From positions 1-12,471 of the forward strand of contig JADFKG010000045.1 in NCBI GenBank assembly GCA_022565075.1: DNA of 12,471 nt, read 5' to 3'. Under the pieces are notes generated by a model. It was not told the origin of the DNA and ran no database searches. It was given only the letters and a program-made list of their open reading frames with translations. Positions 1-7,106 of this stretch are shown here, piece after piece. Source of the DNA: Chloroflexota bacterium. GTDB taxonomy: Bacteria > Chloroflexota > Dehalococcoidia > SM23-28-2 > RBG-16-64-32. A program made the translations under genes and the position numbers. The stretch's first letter is position 1. Each line of letters starts with the position of its first letter.

Positions 1-668
1 TTGCCTTTGTTCACCGCCTCTGACCTCCCGGAGTACTCGCAGGCGCCTTCCTCGGGGCTGCCCGCCGCTGTCGGCGTCGGCGTCTCCCGGCAGACCGGGC
101 CCCACAGACCGCGCTCCGCCGAGCGTGCCTCTGCCTCCAGGCCGTCGAACAGCTCCTGGTAGCGGACGTCCGGCGGGTAGGCGCTGGCCTGGGCATATCC
201 GTCGCGGACGAGCAGGGCGTTGACCATCTCCTGGGAGTTGAGCCACACGTAGCGGAGCAGCCGCCCGAACCTATCCGTATCGGAGACGTCCCCCTCCAGT
301 CCGACGATGAGGCCTTCGACAAGCGCTTTGTTGGCGGCGCTCGCCTCTTCGCCGAAGCAGCCGACGGGCCGTCGCGGATCGACTGTCTCCGGCGTATCGA
401 TGCCGATGTAGCGCACTTTGTGCGTCTCGCCCTCGATCTCGACTTCGATCGTGTCGCCGTCGACGACGCGCACGACCGTCGCCGGCGTCGTGCCGTCCGG
501 GAACGATGGCGGCGGGCTCGCGGTCGTGAGCGCCGTTTGCGTCGCTCCCGGCGGGTCTTGCGGGGGCGTCTCGTCGTCGCAGGCCGCGAGCACGAACAGC
601 GCCAGGATGGCGGCCGCGATCGCCAGGACGACAGTCGCTGGGGCGGTTCGCGGTCCGCGCCTACGCAT
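1..668 (-). CDS. Thermonuclease (SNase-like) lipoprotein, 3' end cut by window edge
   Basis: The frame is open from the ATG at 668 to the left edge (222 codons visible), so the C-terminus is missing. The N-terminus has basic residues, a hydrophobic stretch (about 12-28) and a lipobox-like VLAAC with Cys30, so I infer a lipoprotein anchored on the outer face of the membrane. A Pro/Thr-rich spacer (about 33-62) follows. The staphylococcal-nuclease fold begins at VVDGDT (Asp70, Asp72), with VRYIGIDTPE (Arg86, Asp91, Thr92, Glu94) and DRFGR (Arg136). These match the family's calcium ligands and its catalytic Arg, Glu and Arg, so the enzyme should be an active calcium-dependent DNA/RNA phosphodiesterase. 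A second Pro/Thr linker (about 196-205) leads to a Cys-containing tail (CEYSG) that I do not recognise. Its ATG overlaps the upstream gene's stop as TGATG, suggesting translational coupling. The nuclease domain is clear; the lipoprotein assignment is inference. Confidence 0.9.
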   Translation of the reverse strand, partial: MRRRGPRTAPATVVLAIAAAILALFVLAACDDETPPQDPPGATQTALTTASPPPSFPDGTTPATVVRVVDGDTIEVEIEGETHKVRYIGIDTPETVDPRRPVGCFGEEASAANKALVEGLIVGLEGDVSDTDRFGRLLRYVWLNSQEMVNALLVRDGYAQASAYPPDVRYQELFDGLEAEARSAERGLWGPVCRETPTPTAAGSPEEGACEYSGRSEAVNKG

Positions 669-1180
669 CAGGATTCGCAGCCAACGCCGTCCTTATTGCC
701 GTCGAACCCGTGCGGGTCCGGCTGAAGCACCGTGAAGTCAGTGTAGGGGATGTCGCCACAATTGAGGTCGGGCGGGTGCGGGTCGATGCAAACGGTTGGA
801 TAGGAGGGATCACAGTTGGCTCTTGGCGTCGTAGCCACAGGCGCAGGCGGTGGCGTTGGTGCCTGCGTCGGTGCCGCGGTCGGCGGTTGGGTCGGGGCGG
901 CCGTCGGTGGCGCGCTTGGTGTTGGTGACCCGGTTGCGGTTGGCTTCGGCGATGCCGATGCGGCTGGCGAGTCCGCCGCCGCCGTGGCTGTCTCGGAGAC
1001 CGAAACGGTCTGTGTCGGCGTTGGTGTGGCTGTTCCTTCGTCTGACGATTCGTCTCCGCCGCCAGTGGCCGACGCGATGATGGCCAGCAGGATGAATCCC
1101 GTCACGCCGAACGCCCCGCCCTTCCACCACCACGAAAGCGCCCAGAAGCGCTCCCACGCTTTCCTTAGCTCTTCGACCAT
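668..1180 (-). CDS. Membrane-anchored protein with C-terminal Excalibur calcium-binding domain
   Basis: A 170-residue protein in three parts. Residues 1-20 are a Trp-rich, charged N-terminus; residues 22-38 are one hydrophobic membrane segment. Residues about 45-118 are a low-complexity Ser/Thr/Pro/Ala linker with a tandem PPTAAPTQ-like repeat (about 91-106). Residues 122-169 form a Cys-bearing domain ending in PHGFDGNKDGVGCE. The DGNKDGxxCE end is the calcium-binding loop of Excalibur domains, which are often fused to or found near secreted thermonucleases. Four Cys (123, 131, 141, 168) could form disulfides outside the cell. The protein is therefore probably a surface protein with a stalked calcium-binding head. 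A GAGGGGG stretch about 5 to 11 bases before the ATG is a plausible ribosome binding site. The stop overlaps the start of the downstream thermonuclease gene, so the two products are probably made together. The molecular role is unknown. Confidence 0.85.
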   Translation of the reverse strand: MVEELRKAWERFWALSWWWKGGAFGVTGFILLAIIASATGGGDESSDEGTATPTPTQTVSVSETATAAADSPAASASPKPTATGSPTPSAPPTAAPTQPPTAAPTQAPTPPPAPVATTPRANCDPSYPTVCIDPHPPDLNCGDIPYTDFTVLQPDPHGFDGNKDGVGCES

Positions 1181-1229
1181 CGTGTACCCCCTCGTAAACT
1201 TGAGGCTGCAAGTATCAGCCGTCTGAGAC

Positions 1230-3260
1230 CTACGGTTCGACGCCGTGCTCCCGCAGCAGCGACAGGAACGCCGCCTCGTCCATGACGTCGATGTCGTAGC
1301 CCTCGGCCTTCGCCAGCTTCGAGCCCGGGTCGGCGCCGGCGACGAGGTGCGTCACCTTGCGTGTCACGCTGCTCACGGCTTCGGCGCCCAGCGCCGCCAC
1401 GAGGCTCTCGGCGCGGCTGCGGGACATCGCGGCCAGCGTACCGGTGAAGACGAACCGCTCACCCCTCAGCGGGCCTTCGGTGCGCTTATTACGCCGTTGC
1501 TCCATGTTCACGCCGGAGCGCCGCAGCTTCTCGACGATCGCCTTCTTCTTCCGGTCGCGAAAGTAGGCGCGGACGCTCTCGGCGATGCGCGGGCCGACGC
1601 CTTCGATCTCCGCGATCTCGTCCTCGGACGCGGCGGCCAGCCCGTCCAGCGAGCCGAACTGGTCCGCGAGCAGACTCGCGATCTCGCTGCCGACGTGGCG
1701 GATTCCGAGCGCGAAGAGGAGCCGGTCGAGGTTGCGTCCCTTCGCCGCCTCAACGTTGGCGAGGATCTTGTCGGCGAGCTTTTCGCCCATACGCGGCAGT
1801 TCGATCAGCTTCTTCTTCCTGAGGCGGTAGATGCCGGCCGGATCCTTGATCAGGCCGTTCTCGAGGAGGATTTCGATCCACTTCTCGCCGAGGCCTTCGA
1901 TGTCCATGACGTGCACGAAGTGCGTTATCCAGCGGAACATCTGCGCCGGGCAAGTCATGTTGGAGCAGTAGGCCATCGCCTCGCCCTCCGGTCGCTCGAC
2001 GTCGCTCTTGCAGACGGGGCACTTCTTCGGCAGCCGGTAGCGGCGCTCCCTGCCTGTGCGGCGGCTGACGACGGGCCCGACCACCTGCGGGATGACGTCG
2101 CCGGCGCGCTGGACGATCACGATGTCGCCTACGCGAATGTCCTTGCGGCGAATGTCGGCCTCGTTGTGCAGCGTGGCTTGCCTGACGATGACGCCACCGA
2201 CCTGCACCGGTTCCAGCTCTGCGTACGGGTTGAGGCTGCCGGTGCGGCCGACGTTGATCGAGATCTTGTTCAGCTTCGTAGTCGCCTGCATCGGCGGGAA
2301 CTTGTAGGCGATCGCCCAGCGCGGTTCGCGGCCGACGTAGCCCAGCTCGTCCCAGAGCGAGATGTCGTCGATCTTCACGACCATGCCGTCGATCTCGTAG
2401 TCGAGGTCGTGGCGGCGCTCTTCCCAGCCGTTGTAAAAGCGCTGGACGTCCTCCAGGTCCGAGAACGTCTCGGCGTCCGGATTTGGCCGGAAGCCCAGCT
2501 CGTGCAGCCAGCGCAGCGTCTCATGGTGCGTCGCCGGCGCCGCTCCGTCGTCCGCCCAGCCGAGCTGGTAGACGAAGATGTCGAGACGCCGCGAGGCCGT
2601 CACGCGCGAGTCGAGCTGGCGCACTGAACCGGCGGCCGAATTACGCGGATTGGCGTACAGTGGCTCGCCGCGTTCGGCGCGGTCTTCGTTGAGCTGCTCG
2701 AAGACCGTCTTCGGCATGTAGACCTCGCCGCGCACCTCGAAGCGGGCGGGGTACTTCTTTCCCCGCAGCTTCATCGGGATGCTGCGGATCGTGCGCAGGT
2801 TCTCCGTGATGTTCTCGCCGTGGTAGCCATCGCCGCGCGTGGCGCCCTGGACGAAGCGGCCGTCCTCGTAGACGAGCGCCACGGCCAGGCCGTCGATCTT
2901 CGGCTCGCATACCATCTGGAAGTCGTCGCGGCCGGTGAGTTTGGCGGCGCGCTTGTGCCACGCCTCCAGCTGATGGTAGTTCTGGGCGTTCGCCAGCGAG
3001 AGCATCGGCAACCGGTGCTCGACCACGCCGAAGGCGGTTGCGGCCTGTCCGCCGACGCGCTGCGTGGGCGAATCGGGCGTGATCAGCTCCGGGAAGTGCT
3101 CCTCGATCGCTCGCAGGCGGCGTATCAGTTCGTCGTAGTCGGCGTCGGGCACCTCAGGCGCGTCTTTCACGAAGTAGAGGTAGTCGTGGTAGTTGACCTG
3201 CGAGCGCAGCTCTTCGGCTTTGATCTGGGCTTCGCGGACGTCGTCGACGTTGCAGGACAT
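1230..3260 (-). CDS. ligA: NAD-dependent DNA ligase LigA
   Basis: This enzyme seals nicks in duplex DNA during replication and repair, using NAD+ to form a ligase-AMP intermediate. The 676-residue length is normal for the family. The NMN-binding Ia region (about 24-45, with the VPDADYDEL motif) comes first. The adenylation motif CEPKIDGLA follows, with nucleophile Lys121, then TRGDG (141-145), FEVRGEVYMP (174-183), DGMVVKIDD (291-299) and AYKFPP (Lys320). The OB fold contains VGRTG (337-341). The zinc finger uses Cys414, Cys417, Cys432 and Cys437. Helix-hairpin-helix repeats (about 450-565) and a C-terminal BRCT domain (about 597-676) complete the usual architecture, and nothing is truncated. 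The ATG start has only a weak upstream ribosome site. The gene lies head to head with the acetyltransferase gene and 49 bases before the Excalibur gene on the same strand, so co-transcription with the nuclease pair is possible. Confidence 0.98.
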   Translation of the reverse strand: MSCNVDDVREAQIKAEELRSQVNYHDYLYFVKDAPEVPDADYDELIRRLRAIEEHFPELITPDSPTQRVGGQAATAFGVVEHRLPMLSLANAQNYHQLEAWHKRAAKLTGRDDFQMVCEPKIDGLAVALVYEDGRFVQGATRGDGYHGENITENLRTIRSIPMKLRGKKYPARFEVRGEVYMPKTVFEQLNEDRAERGEPLYANPRNSAAGSVRQLDSRVTASRRLDIFVYQLGWADDGAAPATHHETLRWLHELGFRPNPDAETFSDLEDVQRFYNGWEERRHDLDYEIDGMVVKIDDISLWDELGYVGREPRWAIAYKFPPMQATTKLNKISINVGRTGSLNPYAELEPVQVGGVIVRQATLHNEADIRRKDIRVGDIVIVQRAGDVIPQVVGPVVSRRTGRERRYRLPKKCPVCKSDVERPEGEAMAYCSNMTCPAQMFRWITHFVHVMDIEGLGEKWIEILLENGLIKDPAGIYRLRKKKLIELPRMGEKLADKILANVEAAKGRNLDRLLFALGIRHVGSEIASLLADQFGSLDGLAAASEDEIAEIEGVGPRIAESVRAYFRDRKKKAIVEKLRRSGVNMEQRRNKRTEGPLRGERFVFTGTLAAMSRSRAESLVAALGAEAVSSVTRKVTHLVAGADPGSKLAKAEGYDIDVMDEAAFLSLLREHGVEP

Positions 3261-3354
3261 CGTGGCGCTAGCGTATTACGGCGCTCGCCAAATGGGAACG
3301 CCGCCGCGACGCGCGTAATGCGGCCGTAACGCGAGCACGGTATCCTTCGGCACT

Positions 3355-3858
3355 ATGAGTGAGATAGTCCGCTCGGCGACCGAAGCCGACATGCCGGCGA
3401 TCCTCGACATCTACAACGAGGCGATCCTGCACTCGACGGCGACGTTCGACATCGAGCCGCAGACCCTCGACGAGCGGTTGCAGTGGTTCCGCGAGACCAG
3501 GCCCCCGCATTGCGTGATCGTCGCCGAGGAAGAGGGGCGGGTGGTCGGCTGGGGCTGTCTGCGCGGCTTCCGGACCAAGGTCGCCTATCGCTTCACGGCG
3601 GAGGACTCCGTCTACATTCACGAGGAGCACCGCGGCCGAGGCGTTGGCACGCGGCTGCTAGCCGAGCTCATCGAGCGGGCGAAGAAGGGTGGCTTGCACA
3701 CCCTGATGGCCGGCGTCACTGAGGGCAACCCGGCGAGCGAGGCGCTGCACAAGCGTTTCGGCTTCGTCGAGGCCGGGCGCGACCGGGAGGTCGGATACAA
3801 GTTCGAGCGCTGGCTGGACGTCGTCTGGATGCAGCTGATGCTGCCGCCGGCCGAGTGA
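3355..3858 (+). CDS. GNAT N-acetyltransferase, phosphinothricin acetyltransferase/MnaT-like
   Basis: A 167-residue single-domain cytoplasmic acetyltransferase that moves the acetyl group of acetyl-CoA onto an amino group. It is full length for this branch of the GNAT family. The acetyl-CoA phosphate-binding loop is HRGRGVGTRL (92-101), preceded by the strand EDSVYIHEE. A NPASEALHKRFGF segment (125-137) and the C-terminal signature GYKFERWLDVVWMQL (147-161) are both typical of the PAT/YncA group. Characterised relatives acetylate phosphinothricin, methionine sulfone or sulfoximine, or related amino acids. The natural substrate here cannot be read from sequence, and resistance should not be assumed. 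A -10-like TATCCT (3341-3346) lies 8 bases before the ATG, so the transcript may have almost no leader. The gene is divergent from ligA and 43 bases before hisH. Confidence 0.92.
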   Translation: MSEIVRSATEADMPAILDIYNEAILHSTATFDIEPQTLDERLQWFRETRPPHCVIVAEEEGRVVGWGCLRGFRTKVAYRFTAEDSVYIHEEHRGRGVGTRLLAELIERAKKGGLHTLMAGVTEGNPASEALHKRFGFVEAGRDREVGYKFERWLDVVWMQLMLPPAE

Positions 3859-3886
3859 CTGGCGTCACAGCCTGCGTTCGGCTGCG

Positions 3887-3895
3887 TGCTACAAT
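3887..3895 (+). promoter_or_regulatory. Extended -10 promoter of hisH placing transcription start at the GTG
   Basis: TGCTACAAT matches the extended -10 pattern TGnTANAAT very well. Seven bases after its last base is 3902, the first base of the hisH GTG codon, and there is no Shine-Dalgarno sequence in between. The simplest reading is a leaderless hisH transcript. No convincing -35 is visible, which is acceptable for an extended -10 promoter. The promoter call is by inspection only. Confidence 0.55.
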
Positions 3896-3901
3896 TTTCG
3901 C

Positions 3902-4525
3902 GTGAAACTGGTCATCGTTGACTACGGCGCGGGCAACCTTCACTCGGTTGCCAAGGCGGTGGCGAGCCAGGGCGTGCGGGCCCTCGTCACGTCCTCGGCG
4001 CGCTACCTGGACGACGCCGACGCGGTGATCGTGCCGGGCGTCGGCGCGGCGGCCGATACGATGGCGAACTTGCGCAAACACGAGCTTATCGAGCCGATCC
4101 GCGAGTATATCGACTCCGGGCGCCCGTTCCTGGGCGTGTGCATGGGCCAGCAGGTGCTGTTCGACGTCAGCGAAGAAGGCGGGGAGCACGAATGCCTCGG
4201 CGTGCTGCCGGGGCGGGTCGTGCGCCTGCCGGACGGGCTCAAGGTGCCGCACATGGGTTGGAACCGGGTGCACGTCGCGCGCCAGCACCCGATCTTCGAG
4301 GGCATCGACGACGGCTCCTACTTCTACTTCGTGCACTCCTACTTCCCGCAGCCCGACGATCCGGCCGTCGTCATCGGTGAGACGGACTACGGGATCAGGT
4401 TTGCCTCTGTGGTGGCGCGTGACAACGTCGTGGCCACGCAGTTCCACCCGGAGAAGAGCGGCGACAACGGGCTCAAGTTGTACGGGAACTTCCTGCGCCT
4501 CGCTCGGGGCGTGGAGGCAGCGTGA
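3902..4525 (+). CDS. hisH: Imidazole glycerol phosphate synthase, glutaminase subunit HisH
   Basis: HisH hydrolyses glutamine and passes ammonia to HisF, which makes imidazole glycerol phosphate and AICAR from PRFAR in histidine synthesis. The 207-residue protein is a class I glutamine amidotransferase. The N-terminal VDYGAGNLHSV (7-17) and oxyanion-loop PGVG (45-48) are present. The nucleophile is Cys80 in GVCMGQQ (GICLGMQ is more common), and the other triad members are His182 and Glu184 in FHPEKSGDNG. KVPHMGWN (114-121) is also a HisH signature. The start is a GTG with a strong extended -10 seven bases upstream and no ribosome site, suggesting leaderless translation. The stop TGA overlaps the next gene's ATG. 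The partner HisF is encoded about 3.3 kb downstream instead of next to it. Confidence 0.97.
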   Translation: MKLVIVDYGAGNLHSVAKAVASQGVRALVTSSARYLDDADAVIVPGVGAAADTMANLRKHELIEPIREYIDSGRPFLGVCMGQQVLFDVSEEGGEHECLGVLPGRVVRLPDGLKVPHMGWNRVHVARQHPIFEGIDDGSYFYFVHSYFPQPDDPAVVIGETDYGIRFASVVARDNVVATQFHPEKSGDNGLKLYGNFLRLARGVEAA

Positions 4526-4881
4526 TGACGATTCAGGACGACGAAGGGTTCGAAGGGGTGGAGTTCGATGCGCCGGCCGGGTCTTTCCGGTCCGGGCGCT
4601 CCCACGCGGACGACGAGTATCGCGCGGTGCAGCGCGACGTGCACAAGAGGATGAGGTTCTTCCGCCACCTGTCGACGTTCGTAACGGTGATCGCCGGGCT
4701 ACTGGTGGTCGATATCGTTACGGGGCCGGGCGAGTTCTGGGTGCAGTGGGTGGCGCTGGTCTGGGGCGTCGTCCTTGGCGTGCACCTGCTCAACGTCTTC
4801 GTCTTCGACGCCCTCCTGGGGCGCGAAGCGGAGCGTCGCATGATTGAACGAGAGTTGCGAAAACGCAACGACGGCGGGTAG
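4525..4881 (+). CDS. 2TM-domain small membrane protein
   Basis: A 118-residue protein of unknown role. The N-terminal 33 residues are acidic and glycine-rich. A basic amphipathic stretch (YRAVQRDVHKRMRFFRH) leads into two hydrophobic segments (about 48-67 and 72-94), with WGVVLGVHLLNVF in the second. That arrangement, with a Phe/His before helix 1 and a Trp-Gly...His in helix 2, resembles the 2TM domain family. A charged C-terminus (REAERRMIERELRKR) should be cytoplasmic. I chose the ATG at 4525 because GGAGG at 4513-4517 is well spaced for it and it overlaps the hisH stop as TGATG. The GTG at 4522 is an alternative start. Coupling to hisH is likely, but nothing ties the protein to histidine synthesis. 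Confidence 0.8.
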   Translation: MTIQDDEGFEGVEFDAPAGSFRSGRSHADDEYRAVQRDVHKRMRFFRHLSTFVTVIAGLLVVDIVTGPGEFWVQWVALVWGVVLGVHLLNVFVFDALLGREAERRMIERELRKRNDGG

Positions 4882-4942
4882 GAAATCGTACCTTCTCACA
4901 TAAGTAACGACGTTTGAGGACCCGTTTGGTTGCGGGTAATCG

Positions 4943-4951
4943 TGACAGAAT
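4943..4951 (+). promoter_or_regulatory. Possible extended -10 of hisA, leaderless geometry
   Basis: TGACAGAAT carries the TGn element plus a CAGAAT hexamer (4 of 6 matches). It ends 8 bases before the hisA ATG at 4959, with no ribosome binding site in the gap. This repeats the hisH geometry. The hexamer is weaker and no clear -35 is present, so the call is tentative. Confidence 0.35.
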
Positions 4952-4958
4952 AACCCCG

Positions 4959-5690
4959 ATGGAGATAATTCCGGCGATCGACATTCGCGGCGGCCGTTGC
5001 GTGCGCCTCGATCAGGGTGACTACGACCGTGAGACCGTGTTCGCCGATGATCCGGTGGAGGTGGCCCAGCGCTGGGAGAAGGCGGGCGCCAAGCGCCTTC
5101 ACGTCGTCGACCTGGACGGCGCCAGAGACGGCAAGCCACAGAACGAAGACGTCATCCGCCGCGTTCTCGAGGCGGTTTCCGTCGCCGTTCAGGTCGGGGG
5201 CGGCGTACGCGACGTTTCGGTCATCGACCGCTACGTGAAGGCCGGCGCGGACCGCGTGGCGATGGGCACCGCCGCCGTCAAGGACCAGACGACGCTGGTA
5301 AACGCCGTCTCGCTCTTCCGTGGCCGCATCATCGTCGGCGTGGACGCCCGAGACGGCATGGTGGCCACGGAAGGCTGGCGGGAGACTTCAGAGGTGCGTG
5401 CGCTGGACCTGGTCCGCCAGCTCTCCGAATTCGGTGTCGAGCGCATCTTTTACACTGACATCTCGCGCGACGGCATGCTGGGCGGGCCGAACTTCCTTGC
5501 GATTCAGGAGGTGGTGGAGCACGTGGCCGGTCTGCCTTCACCGATGGCGGTGATCGCCTCCGGTGGCGTCTCTGCGGTCGAGCACATTGAGCGTCTGCGC
5601 CTGATCGGCGTCGAGGGCGTGATCATCGGCAAGGCGCTCTATACGGGCGCCTTGGATATTAGCGAGGCGCTGGCGGCAGCGAAGTCCTAA
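4959..5690 (+). CDS. hisA: ProFAR isomerase HisA
   Basis: HisA converts ProFAR to PRFAR by an Amadori rearrangement, the step before HisH/HisF. The 243-residue length fits a complete (beta/alpha)8 barrel. MEIIPAIDIRGG at the N-terminus carries the catalytic Asp8. The second catalytic Asp is Asp129 in VGVDARDG. TDISRDGMLGGPN (166-178) is a family signature. Phosphate is held by GGGVRD (80-85) and by ASGGVS and IIGKALYTG near the end. I see HisA-type residues (EGW near 138-140) and nothing that points to the bifunctional actinobacterial PriA form, though the two are hard to separate by eye. The frame is open back to a TTG at 4914, but homology to the family N-terminus fixes the ATG at 4959. It sits 77 bases after the 2TM gene, with its own promoter-like element. 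Confidence 0.96.
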   Translation: MEIIPAIDIRGGRCVRLDQGDYDRETVFADDPVEVAQRWEKAGAKRLHVVDLDGARDGKPQNEDVIRRVLEAVSVAVQVGGGVRDVSVIDRYVKAGADRVAMGTAAVKDQTTLVNAVSLFRGRIIVGVDARDGMVATEGWRETSEVRALDLVRQLSEFGVERIFYTDISRDGMLGGPNFLAIQEVVEHVAGLPSPMAVIASGGVSAVEHIERLRLIGVEGVIIGKALYTGALDISEALAAAKS

Positions 5691-5720
5691 CGGCACGTAG
5701 AAGCAGGATCGTGCGCCCGA

Positions 5721-5749
5721 TATACTGAGACTCGCTTACGTTAGGAGGT
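5721..5749 (+). promoter_or_regulatory. -10 element and strong Shine-Dalgarno of the acyl-CoA dehydrogenase gene
   Basis: TATACT (5721-5726) is a good -10 hexamer and predicts transcription starting near 5733. The short leader then contains CTTACGTT (5735-5742) and AGGAGGT (5743-5749), which is well spaced before the ATG at 5757. This conventional leader contrasts with the neighbouring his genes and suggests that the acyl-CoA dehydrogenase is expressed separately from hisA. No good -35 was found. Confidence 0.5.
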
Positions 5750-5756
5750 CTGCCCC

Positions 5757-7046
5757 ATGGTAACCGGATCGTCAGAGATCGGAATCCCCGAAGACATACG
5801 AGACATCGTTAAGGGCGCCGTCACAGGCATCACCCAGTTCATCGACGCCGAGGTGCTGCCGCTTGAGCAGGATCTGGGCGATCTCCTGATCGACGAGCGT
5901 AAGTTCTTCGACGAGCGCGGCAAGGCTGTACCTGAGGCCATGGAGGCGCGCAAGCAGGTACGGATGAAGTCGGCTGCGGCGGGGTACTACGGCATGTTTG
6001 CGCCGGAATCCGTCGGTGGCGGCGGTCTGGGCGTGCGCATCATGGTGTTCGTCGAGGAGGCGATGTACCGCAAGTACGGTCCCGGCCGGCCGCTGATCAC
6101 GTGGGCGAAGGGCTTCCTCAGTCAGCCGACGATCGCGTCCTTCGTGGACGGACCGTCGCACATGCTCGTCCCCGTGAGCGATACGGTTCGCAAGGAGTTC
6201 ATGCCGTCGATCGCCAGCGGTGAGAAGACCGTCTGCTTCGCACTGAGCGAGGCGAACGCTGGCTCCGACGTCTGGGGTTTGCAGACGAAGGCGAAGCGCG
6301 ACGGCGACGATTGGGTGATCAACGGCAGCAAGACGTGGATCACGAACTCGCCGTACGCTGACTACGCCATCGTTTTCGCGGTGACGGACGAAGAGATGGT
6401 CAAACAGCACAAGGGCGGCATCAGCGCCTTCTTCGTGGAGACGGACGCACAAGGATATAGCTTCGATGGCGTGCTTCCCGTCATGGGACACGCGGGCGGC
6501 GACTGTGGCGCGATGACGTTCGAGGACGTGCGCATTCCAGCAGACCGCCTCATCGGCGCCGAGAACCAGGGCTTCCAGATCGCGATGTTCGGCATCTCCG
6601 AAGGGCGTGTGTCGATCTCCGCTAACTGCGTGGGCATGTGTGGCTATGCGCTGGACCGGTCGCTTGAGTACGCGCAGAACCGCATGAGCTTCGGCAAACC
6701 GATCTCGGAGTACCAGGCGATCCAGTTCATGCTCGCGGACATGGCGATCGACATCTATACGATGAAGTACATGGTGCTGCAGACGGCGACGCTGATCGAG
6801 GCCGCCATGACGACGGGCCGCCTGCCGATCAAGGAGATCTCGATGTGCAAGGCTTACGCGGTCGAGAAGACGCAGGCGACCTATGACAGGGCGATTCAGG
6901 TCCACGGCGGGATGGGCCTTTCCAACGAGCTTTCACTGAACGAGGGCTTCCGCATCGCCCGCACGCTGCGCATCCCGGACGGCACCGGCGAGATCCAGCG
7001 CCGCACCATCGCCAAGCAGATGCTGCGCGGCGACACGGTCTTTTAG
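5757..7046 (+). CDS. Acyl-CoA dehydrogenase family flavoprotein with Asp at the usual catalytic Glu
   Basis: A 429-residue protein with the full acyl-CoA dehydrogenase fold. Such enzymes use FAD to introduce an alpha-beta double bond into acyl-CoA esters and pass electrons to ETF. The helical N-terminal domain (about 1-155) precedes the FAD/substrate signature CFALSEANAGSDVWGLQT (160-177) and the strand WVINGSKTWITNS. The C-terminal domain contains QNRMSFGKPISEYQAIQ, QVHGGMGL (381-388) and IPDGTGEIQR (406-415). In medium-chain enzymes the base is Glu in YEGT; here the matching residue is Asp408. The alternative site used by isovaleryl- and long-chain enzymes is Gly283 (just before Arg284), so it is not a base. 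Asp at this site recalls the ACAD10/11-type DGPDEV motif, so the substrate may be unusual. It lies between hisA and the permease gene. Confidence 0.93.
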   Translation: MVTGSSEIGIPEDIRDIVKGAVTGITQFIDAEVLPLEQDLGDLLIDERKFFDERGKAVPEAMEARKQVRMKSAAAGYYGMFAPESVGGGGLGVRIMVFVEEAMYRKYGPGRPLITWAKGFLSQPTIASFVDGPSHMLVPVSDTVRKEFMPSIASGEKTVCFALSEANAGSDVWGLQTKAKRDGDDWVINGSKTWITNSPYADYAIVFAVTDEEMVKQHKGGISAFFVETDAQGYSFDGVLPVMGHAGGDCGAMTFEDVRIPADRLIGAENQGFQIAMFGISEGRVSISANCVGMCGYALDRSLEYAQNRMSFGKPISEYQAIQFMLADMAIDIYTMKYMVLQTATLIEAAMTTGRLPIKEISMCKAYAVEKTQATYDRAIQVHGGMGLSNELSLNEGFRIARTLRIPDGTGEIQRRTIAKQMLRGDTVF

Positions 7047-7093
7047 GCAAGGCTGCTTGCCTCCGGCGAACGGGGGCGGCCGCACGGCCGCCC
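7045..7093 (+). terminator. Two tandem GC-rich hairpins after the acyl-CoA dehydrogenase gene
   Basis: The first inverted repeat, AGGCAAG (7045-7051) with CTTGCCT (7056-7062), has a 4-base loop and starts inside the stop codon. The second, GGGCGGCC (7074-7081) with GGCCGCCC (7086-7093), has a 4-base loop and is followed by only two T residues. Neither has a proper U tract. They could attenuate read-through into the permease gene or protect the mRNA 3' end. Termination itself is not proved. Confidence 0.45.
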
Positions 7094-7106
7094 TTGTGCT
7101 AGCGCC

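Noticed and set aside
1245..2627. A 460-codon open frame antisense to ligA
   Set aside because: It lies opposite a clear ligA with every catalytic motif, has Arg/Ala/Val-rich composition and no recognisable domain. It is a by-product of high GC.
3355..3858. Herbicide or antibiotic resistance gene
   Set aside because: The fold is of the phosphinothricin acetyltransferase type, but most relatives act on amino-acid derivatives. There is no resistance or mobile context.
4914..4958. Upstream TTG start for hisA adding 15 residues
   Set aside because: The HisA family begins at the MEIIPAID motif, the added residues look non-homologous, and a promoter-like element covers this stretch.
5772..6905. 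A 377-codon open frame antisense to the acyl-CoA dehydrogenase
   Set aside because: It mirrors a well-supported gene, has a His/Arg-rich shadow-frame composition and no family motif.
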